Assembly: GCA_937911965.1 (NCBI GenBank) | Contig: CALDPL010000244.1 | Coordinates: 1-10,685 of the forward strand | DNA from: an uncultured Allomuricauda sp. | Lineage (GTDB): Bacteria; Bacteroidota; Bacteroidia; Flavobacteriales; Flavobacteriaceae | Direction: 5' to 3' | DNA: 10,685 nt | Shown: piece after piece, positions 5,426-10,685 of the stretch | How positions within the stretch are numbered: the first letter of the stretch is position 1 | How the letters are laid out: each line of letters starts with the position of its first letter | Notes under the pieces: generated by a model | Seen by the model: the letters and a program-made list of their open reading frames with translations, nothing else | Told to the model about the DNA's origin: nothing | Databases searched by the model: none | Program-made: the position numbers and the translations under genes

Positions 5426-7567
5426 ATGAGTTTGATCATAGACATGTCCTTGCCCTTGACCGATCCGGTTCTTAAGTTCATGGTCATCCTGCTTGTCATA
5501 TTGATGGTGCCCATCATATCCGAGAAGCTCAAACTCCCACATTTGTTGGGGATGATCGTCTCGGGGATTGTCATTGGCCCCTTCGGACTGAACCTTTTGG
5601 CCCGGGACAGCAGCATCATCCTCTCGGGGACGGCGGGACTGTTGTACATCATGTTCCTGTCAGGGCTGGAGATCGACATGAAGGATTTTAAGGGCAATGC
5701 CCTTAAAAGCACTTTTTTGGGTCTGGCGGGGTTTTTGATTCCCATGGTCCTCGGGACCTTGGCGGGCATCCACTTGTTGGACTTTTCACCCATGACCTCC
5801 GTGCTGTTGGCCAGTATGTTCGCCTCCCATACCCTGATCACCTATCCCATTGTGAGCAAGTTGGGCATCGTAAAGAACCTGGCCGTGAACCTATCGGTGG
5901 GCAGTACCCTGATCACCAATGTCCTCTCCCTTTTGGTCCTGGCCGTGGTGGTGGGAATGACCAATGGGAACCTCAGCCGATTCTTTTGGCTGGAGATGGC
6001 CCTTTCCTTTGTGGCCTTTACCCTGGTTATCGTATACCTGTTCCCCATTGTGGGCCGTTGGTTTTTTAAGCGGTACACCGATAATGTCACCCAGTATATC
6101 TTTGTTTTGGCCATGGTGTACCTGGGCGCGGTCCTTTCCCAGTTGGCCGGGATCGAGGGCATCATCGGCGCCTTTATGGCGGGCCTGGCCCTGAACCGTC
6201 TTATTCCCCAGACCTCCCCCTTGATGAACCGGATCGATTTTGTGGGCAACGCCATCTTCATCCCCTTCTTTTTGATCGGGGTGGGCATGCTGATCGACTT
6301 TAGGGCCTTTAGTAACCGGGAGACGGTCCTGGTGGCCGTGGTGATGTCCGTGGTAGCGACAATCGCAAAGTTCCTGGCGGCCTGGATAACCCAAAGGACC
6401 TTCAAGTTCAGTGCCCAGGAACGGCTGTTGATCTTTGGCCTGACCAATGCCCAGGCAGCGGCCACCTTGGCGGCCGTACTGGTGGGTTACAACATTGTAC
6501 TTGGGGAGACCCCAATGGGGGAACCCATAAGGCTGCTCAACGACAATGTGCTGAACGGGACCATCATAATGATTCTGGTCACCTGCACCATTGCCTCCTT
6601 TGCCACGGAGAAAAGCGGCAAGAAGATCGCCCTTTCGGAGCATACCGAACAGGAGTCCATGGCCAGGGAGGAGAAGATCCTCATTCCCCTGGGCAATCCG
6701 GATACCATAGAAAACCTGGTGAACCTGAGCCTCAACATCAAATCCAAGGGGAACACCACCGGACTACGTGCCCTGAACATCATCAAGAGCGATACCGACA
6801 GTCCGGCCGATGCCGAGGGCAGGGGCAAGAAGATGTTGGAGCGGGCCAGGATCGTGGCCGCCGCCACGGATACTTCCCTGAAGACCTCCCTTCGGTATGA
6901 CCTGGACTTGGTCCACGGGGTGACCAATGTGATCAAGGAGGAGGGGATCACCGATTTAGTGCTTGGGCTGCATTTGAAAAAGGGGAACACGGACAGCTTT
7001 TTGGGGAACCTGACCAAGGGAATCCTGGAAAAAAGCAATATCACCACCTTTGTCTATAATGCCCGGCAACCCTTGGCCACGATTAAAAGGCATTTGGTGG
7101 TGGTGCCGGAGAAGGCGGAATACGAGAGCGGCTTTTCCTTTTGGCTGTCCAAGATCTGGAACATTGCCCTGAACACCGGAACCCCGCTGGTCTTTTATAC
7201 GGACAGGTCCACCATCAAGCTGATCAAATACATTCAAAAGAAACACCCCATCGACATTAGCTTTGGACTCTTTGAGAACTGGGACGATTTTCCCGATCTC
7301 TCCGAACAGCTCGGGGCGGACGACAACCTGGTGGTGGTCCTGAGCCGGGAGAACCTCTTGTCCTATAAGGAGAATATGGAGGGCATTCCCACCTTTTTGG
7401 AACAGCATTTCCAGGAGCGGAACTTTCTTTTGGTCTATCCTTCCCAAACGGCTTTCTCCCAGGACGAACGGGTGGATCTGGCCAACCCCTCCCTGTTGGA
7501 GGCCGTCGAAAAACTCGATGTGATCGGGAAGACCCTGGCCGGGGTGTTCAAAAGGAAGGACCGCTAG
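5426..7567 (+). CDS. CPA2-type cation:proton antiporter with C-terminal USP-like tail
   Basis: This is a 713-residue protein that should exchange Na+ or K+ for H+ across the inner membrane. Residues about 15-395 form the Na+/H+ exchanger domain with some 12-13 hydrophobic segments. Family-like stretches include LPHLLGMIVSGIVIGPFGL (37-55), FLSGLEIDM (77-85), GAFMAGLALNR (248-258) and FFLIGVGMLID (281-291). Lys315 in IAKFLAAW fits the conserved TM10 lysine. At the ion-binding helix the sequence is TLITNVLSLLVLAVV, with Thr164-Asn165 where related proteins have DD or TD. From about 414 to the end are two soluble alpha/beta units like universal stress proteins (about 414-545 and 551-708), probably cytosolic regulatory domains; a canonical GxxG-x9-G(S/T) ATP motif is not clear. 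ATG 5426 is used; ATG 5444 (residue 7) is a possible alternative. It ends 9 bp from the convergent lepA stop. Ion specificity is unknown. Confidence 0.9.
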   Translation: MSLIIDMSLPLTDPVLKFMVILLVILMVPIISEKLKLPHLLGMIVSGIVIGPFGLNLLARDSSIILSGTAGLLYIMFLSGLEIDMKDFKGNALKSTFLGLAGFLIPMVLGTLAGIHLLDFSPMTSVLLASMFASHTLITYPIVSKLGIVKNLAVNLSVGSTLITNVLSLLVLAVVVGMTNGNLSRFFWLEMALSFVAFTLVIVYLFPIVGRWFFKRYTDNVTQYIFVLAMVYLGAVLSQLAGIEGIIGAFMAGLALNRLIPQTSPLMNRIDFVGNAIFIPFFLIGVGMLIDFRAFSNRETVLVAVVMSVVATIAKFLAAWITQRTFKFSAQERLLIFGLTNAQAAATLAAVLVGYNIVLGETPMGEPIRLLNDNVLNGTIIMILVTCTIASFATEKSGKKIALSEHTEQESMAREEKILIPLGNPDTIENLVNLSLNIKSKGNTTGLRALNIIKSDTDSPADAEGRGKKMLERARIVAAATDTSLKTSLRYDLDLVHGVTNVIKEEGITDLVLGLHLKKGNTDSFLGNLTKGILEKSNITTFVYNARQPLATIKRHLVVVPEKAEYESGFSFWLSKIWNIALNTGTPLVFYTDRSTIKLIKYIQKKHPIDISFGLFENWDDFPDLSEQLGADDNLVVVLSRENLLSYKENMEGIPTFLEQHFQERNFLLVYPSQTAFSQDERVDLANPSLLEAVEKLDVIGKTLAGVFKRKDR

Positions 7568-7576
7568 GCTCTTTTA

Positions 7577-9373
7577 CTAATCGTTCAATTTGAGCACGGC
7601 CATAAAGGCCTGTTGGGGGATTTCCACATTGCCGACCTGGCGCATCCGCTTTTTCCCCTTTTTCTGCTTTTCCAGGAGCTTGCGCTTTCTGGAGATGTCC
7701 CCTCCATAACACTTTGCCGTCACGTCCTTCCTCAGGGCCTTTATGGTTTCCCTGGAGATGATCTTGGCGCCGATGGCGGCTTGGATAGGGATGTCGAACT
7801 GTTGTCTGGGGATGAGCTCCTTGAGTTTTTCGCACATCTTTTTTCCGATGTGGTGCGCGTTGTCAAAGTGGATCAGGGCCGATAGGGCGTCCACGGGCTG
7901 GGCGTTGAGCAGAATGTCCACCCGTACCAGTTTGGAGGGGCGCATCCCAATGGGGGAATAATCAAAGGAGGCATATCCCTTGGAGACCGTTTTGAGGCGG
8001 TCGTAAAAGTCGAATACAATTTCTGCCAAGGGCATGTCGAAGATCAGTTCCACCCGATCCGTGGTCAGGTAGGTCTGGTTGACGATATGTCCCCTTTTCT
8101 CGATGCAGAGGGACATCACATTGCCCACGAAATCGGCCTTGGTGATGATGGTGGCCTTGATATAGGGTTCCTCGACCCGGTCCACCGTGGAGGGGTCCGG
8201 CAGGTCGGAAGGGTTGTTTACGATCAAGGGGGTTTCCCTGTCCTTGGTGGTGAAGGCGTGGTAGCTTACGTTGGGGACCGTGGTGATCACGGTCATGTCG
8301 AATTCCCGCTCCAGGCGTTCCTGTATGATCTCCATATGGAGCATGCCCAGGAAGCCACAGCGAAACCCAAAGCCCAGGGCGGCACTGCTCTCCGGGGTGA
8401 AGACCAGGGAGGCGTCGTTGAGCTGCAGTTTTTCCATGGAGGAACGCAGTTCCTCAAAATCCTCGGTGTCCACGGGATAGATTCCCGCAAAGACCATGGG
8501 TTTGACGTCCTCAAAGCCCGCAATGGCATTTTGGGTGGGCTTGACCGCATCTGTAATGGTGTCCCCGACCTTGACCTCCCGGGCGTCCTTGATTCCCGTG
8601 ATGAGGTAGCCCACATCCCCGGCCGATATTTTGTCCTTGGGATGTTGCTTGAGTTTCAGGGTGCCGATCTCGTCCGCATAATAGGACTTTCCGGTGGCCA
8701 CAAACTTGATTTTCTGTCCTTTTTGGATCTGCCCGTTCATCACCCTGAAATAGGTTTCCACCCCCCGAAAGGGATTGTAAACCGAATCAAAGACCAAAGC
8801 CTGCAAGGGTTCGTCCACGCGACCCTCGGGAGGGGGGATGCGCTCGATGATGGCCTCCAGGATCTCGTTGATCCCGATGCCGGTCTTGGCGCTGGCGGGG
8901 ATGACCTCCTCCGGCCTGCAGCCCAGCAGGTCCACGATATCGTCCGTCACCTCCTCCGGATTGGCCGAGGGCAGGTCCACCTTGTTGAGCACCGGGATGA
9001 TCTCCAGGTCGTTCTCCAGGGCCAGATAGAGGTTGGAAATGGTCTGGGCCTGGATGCTCTGTGCGGCGTCCACCACCAAAAGGGCCCCTTCACAGGCGGC
9101 TATGGACCGGGATACCTCATAGGAAAAATCCACGTGGCCCGGAGTGTCTATCAGATTTAGGATGTATTGTTCCCCCTTGTAGTTGTATTCCATTTGGATG
9201 GCGTGGCTCTTGATGGTGATGCCGCGTTCCCGCTCCAGGTCCATGCTATCGAGCAGCTGGTCCTGTTTTTCGCGTTCGGTGACCGAACCGGTGGAATCTA
9301 ACAAACGATCCGCCAAGGTGCTTTTACCGTGGTCGATATGTGCGATGATGCAAAAGTTCCTAATCTTCTCCAT
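7577..9373 (-). CDS. lepA: Elongation factor 4 (LepA), translational GTPase
   Basis: LepA is a ribosome-binding GTPase of the EF-G/EF-Tu superfamily that affects translocation state and 30S assembly. From ATG 9373 it is 598 aa, matching the usual family length. All G motifs are present: G1 AHIDHGKST (11-19), G2 RGITIKS with Thr53, G3 DTPGH (76-80) with catalytic His80, G4 NKVD (130-133) and G5 SAK (161-163). EF-G-like domains II, III and V follow. The LepA-specific C-terminal domain ends in a basic stretch ([17 protein letters not shown]) and the conserved [14 protein letters not shown]. The frame stays open upstream to 9559, but those extra 62 codons run through the promoter region and into the divergent gene at 9522, and lack LepA similarity, so they were excluded. 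It converges with the antiporter gene; the stops are 9 bp apart with no evident terminator. Confidence 0.98.
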   Translation of the reverse strand: MEKIRNFCIIAHIDHGKSTLADRLLDSTGSVTEREKQDQLLDSMDLERERGITIKSHAIQMEYNYKGEQYILNLIDTPGHVDFSYEVSRSIAACEGALLVVDAAQSIQAQTISNLYLALENDLEIIPVLNKVDLPSANPEEVTDDIVDLLGCRPEEVIPASAKTGIGINEILEAIIERIPPPEGRVDEPLQALVFDSVYNPFRGVETYFRVMNGQIQKGQKIKFVATGKSYYADEIGTLKLKQHPKDKISAGDVGYLITGIKDAREVKVGDTITDAVKPTQNAIAGFEDVKPMVFAGIYPVDTEDFEELRSSMEKLQLNDASLVFTPESSAALGFGFRCGFLGMLHMEIIQERLEREFDMTVITTVPNVSYHAFTTKDRETPLIVNNPSDLPDPSTVDRVEEPYIKATIITKADFVGNVMSLCIEKRGHIVNQTYLTTDRVELIFDMPLAEIVFDFYDRLKTVSKGYASFDYSPIGMRPSKLVRVDILLNAQPVDALSALIHFDNAHHIGKKMCEKLKELIPRQQFDIPIQAAIGAKIISRETIKALRKDVTAKCYGGDISRKRKLLEKQKKGKKRMRQVGNVEIPQQAFMAVLKLND

Positions 9374-9387
9374 AGCTGTTGTGCCCT

Positions 9388-9399
9388 GCCCTTGAGGGC
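9388..9399 (-). other. Small hairpin in the lepA leader
   Basis: The 12 bases GCCCTTGAGGGC (minus strand GCCCTCAAGGGC) form a 5-bp stem with a 2-nt loop. They lie between the probable lepA transcription start and its ATG at 9373. The hairpin would sit near the 5' end of the mRNA and might influence stability or initiation; there is no T-tract, so it is not a terminator. Its function is unknown. Confidence 0.35.
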
Positions 9400-9412
9400 T
9401 CTTTGGGAACTG

Positions 9413-9420
9413 CAAATATA
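9413..9420 (-). promoter_or_regulatory. -7 promoter box for lepA
   Basis: On the minus strand this reads TATATTTG, a perfect match to the Bacteroidota primary sigma factor -7 consensus TAnnTTTG. It is 39 nt upstream of the lepA ATG at 9373, giving an expected leader of roughly 30 nt. No TTG is found at the normal -33 distance, so the upstream element is weak or missing. It supports the ATG 9373 start over the longer frame. Confidence 0.6.
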
Positions 9421-9495
9421 GTGGTTTTGAACAGCCTCTGGGGATTTTTTGCAATTCCCGAAAAAGCGGCTCCCCGACGACCCAAAATATTTTCT

Positions 9496-9503
9496 TAGAT
9501 TTG
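9496..9503 (+). promoter_or_regulatory. -7 promoter box for the outer-membrane barrel gene
   Basis: The plus strand reads TAGATTTG, a perfect match to TAnnTTTG, ending 18 nt before the ATG at 9522. Transcription would start only about 10-14 nt before the ATG, giving a short leader of the ACCCAACCAAACCCCAT type. No -33 TTG is visible at the right spacing. Confidence 0.5.
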
Positions 9504-9521
9504 AACCCAACCAAACCCCAT

Positions 9522-10685
9522 ATGAAAGGACCCATACCATTCCTGTTGATCATGTCCATGCTTGCCGGCGGCCTAAATGGACAGACCTATAAGATCGAAG
9601 GGAAGGTGGTGGATGAGGAAAACCAGGTCGTTCCCTTTGCCAGTGTGCTGTTGTTGAAGGCCTCTGATTCCACCTTTTTCCAAGGCAGTTCCGCCGATGA
9701 ATTGGGAGTCTTCCAACTAAATGGAATTCCTCCGGCACTCTATCTGCTCCAGGCGAGCTATGTGGGACGGGGTTCGGAGCCCCTGGCCCTGGACGTTTCT
9801 TCGGACATCTCCCTTGGGGCCCTTGTGATCCCCATGGAGGCCAATGCCCTTGATGAGGTGGTGGTCAGCGCCCAGCGTCCAAAACTGGAACGATTGGCGG
9901 ACAGACTGGTCTTTACAGTTGAAAACACCACGGTTTCCCAGGGAAGTACCTGGGACATCCTTAAAAGTACCCCGGGGGTCATTGTCAATGGCAACGATCT
10001 GGCCATTAGGGGACAATCCGCCACGGTCTACCTCAACGACAGAAAGGTGCAGTTGACGGGGCAGGAGGTGCAGGATCTTTTGCAGGGGCTCTCCGGAGGG
10101 GCCATCAAATCGGTGGAGGTCATGGCCAATCCCCCGGCCAGTTATGATGCCGAGAGCGGGCCTATCCTGAATCTGGTGACCTCCAAGAACATCGTCCCCG
10201 GCTATAAGGGCAGTGTCAACGCCAGTCTCACCCAGGCCATTTATCCCAAATACTCGGTGGGGACCGGCCATTATTTCAAAACGGACAAGCTCCATCTTTT
10301 TGCCAACTATGCCATCAACCCCAAAAAGGAACTGGGAAAGACCGTAAAGGGGATTGAATTCATGGACCCGGGCAATACGGTCTATTCCACCTGGGACACC
10401 TACTACGAGCAATTGGGAAGGAGCCGATCCCAGAGTGCCAACCTGATTCTGGACTACGACATCGATTCCAAGAACAGCCTGAACCTGACCTCCACCCTTT
10501 TGACAAATCCGAACCAGCGCCAGCAGGTCCAATGGACCAATGCCATGCGCAATTCCATGGGGGTTCTGGACTCCACGGGCAACAGCCTGAACGAAACCCG
10601 GATGGACCATATCAACCTGGCCTTTGATATGAGCTACCTGCACCGCTTTAAAAAGGAAGGGGCCCACCTCAAGGTCAATGGACAT
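9522..10685 (+). CDS. Outer-membrane beta-barrel protein (TonB-dependent-receptor-like), N-terminal part, runs off right edge
   Basis: The gene is open from ATG 9522 to the last base (388 codons), so it is partial. Residues 1-20 ([20 protein letters not shown]) are a signal peptide, with cleavage probably before QTYKIEG. Residues about 23-105 form a carboxypeptidase-regulatory-like beta-sandwich ([20 protein letters not shown]). Residues about 110-220 resemble a TonB plug: [10 protein letters not shown], then [31 protein letters not shown], and [19 protein letters not shown]. From about 228 the alternating pattern of outer-membrane strands begins. This arrangement is typical of the Bacteroidota outer-membrane beta-barrel family near PF14905, whose members resemble TonB-dependent receptors. 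The substrate is unknown, and no SusD partner is visible because the downstream region is cut off. It is divergent from lepA with its own -7 box. Confidence 0.88.
   Translation, partial: MKGPIPFLLIMSMLAGGLNGQTYKIEGKVVDEENQVVPFASVLLLKASDSTFFQGSSADELGVFQLNGIPPALYLLQASYVGRGSEPLALDVSSDISLGALVIPMEANALDEVVVSAQRPKLERLADRLVFTVENTTVSQGSTWDILKSTPGVIVNGNDLAIRGQSATVYLNDRKVQLTGQEVQDLLQGLSGGAIKSVEVMANPPASYDAESGPILNLVTSKNIVPGYKGSVNASLTQAIYPKYSVGTGHYFKTDKLHLFANYAINPKKELGKTVKGIEFMDPGNTVYSTWDTYYEQLGRSRSQSANLILDYDIDSKNSLNLTSTLLTNPNQRQQVQWTNAMRNSMGVLDSTGNSLNETRMDHINLAFDMSYLHRFKKEGAHLKVNGH

Noticed and set aside
5335..6643. Minus-strand frames of 168, 207 and 250 codons opposite the antiporter N-terminal half
   Set aside because: They lack signals and motifs, overlap a clear membrane-transport gene, and two of them overlap each other in different frames.
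7607..7619. GGCCATAAAGGCC hairpin near the end of lepA as a terminator for the antiporter gene
   Set aside because: The stem is only 4 bp (about 7605-7620), lies within lepA coding sequence and has no T-run after it.
8087..9160. A 357-codon plus-strand frame opposite lepA
   Set aside because: It is antisense to a gene with all five G motifs and has no domain of its own.
9717..10685. A 322-codon minus-strand frame at the right end
   Set aside because: It is antisense to the outer-membrane barrel gene, which has a signal peptide, regulatory-like domain and plug in order, and its composition matches the other antisense shadows.

Overview
The window reads as an ordinary chromosomal segment of a Bacteroidota bacterium, most likely a Flavobacteriaceae member with unusually high GC for that family (Robiginitalea-like is a guess from composition, not a search). 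Supporting signs are a TonB-plug outer-membrane beta-barrel protein with an N-terminal carboxypeptidase-regulatory-like domain, an S8 lipoprotein protease with the Asp-rich DDDGNGYVDD insert, TAnnTTTG-type promoter boxes, and no clear Shine-Dalgarno sequences (start codons are preceded by A-rich or AC-rich leaders). Codon choice (GGG, CCC, GCC, TTG) looks uniform across all genes. I see no mobile element, CRISPR array, tRNA or rRNA.

Layout. A minus-strand block fills 1-5258. In transcription order it is an MBL-fold hydrolase (5258-4392), an S8 lipoprotein protease (4367-2724) and an M1 aminopeptidase-like protein (2707-854). Gaps of 24 and 16 bp suggest one transcript, closed by a strong intrinsic terminator at 804-826. 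After it comes rnpA (730-317), whose end overlaps by 17 nt the start of an S41 C-terminal processing peptidase that runs off the left edge. A CPA2 cation:proton antiporter with a C-terminal USP-like tail lies on the plus strand (5426-7567), divergent from the MBL gene. It converges with lepA (minus, 9373-7577) across only 9 bp. An outer-membrane beta-barrel protein gene starts divergently from lepA at 9522 and runs off the right edge. There is no gene-free stretch over 300 bases; the longest gaps are 167 bp (5259-5425) and 148 bp (9374-9521).

Functionally the window mixes housekeeping translation and RNA-processing genes (lepA, rnpA) with envelope functions: periplasmic or surface proteolysis by S8, M1 and S41 enzymes, ion homeostasis, and an outer-membrane barrel. 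The gene content is ordinary. The points worth a second look are an apparent Asp-to-Asn change at the ion-binding position of the antiporter, two N-terminal over-extensions (rnpA and lepA) that should be trimmed, a terminator whose 3' arm is repeated just past its U-tract, and the divergent lepA/outer-membrane control region with two perfect -7 boxes.
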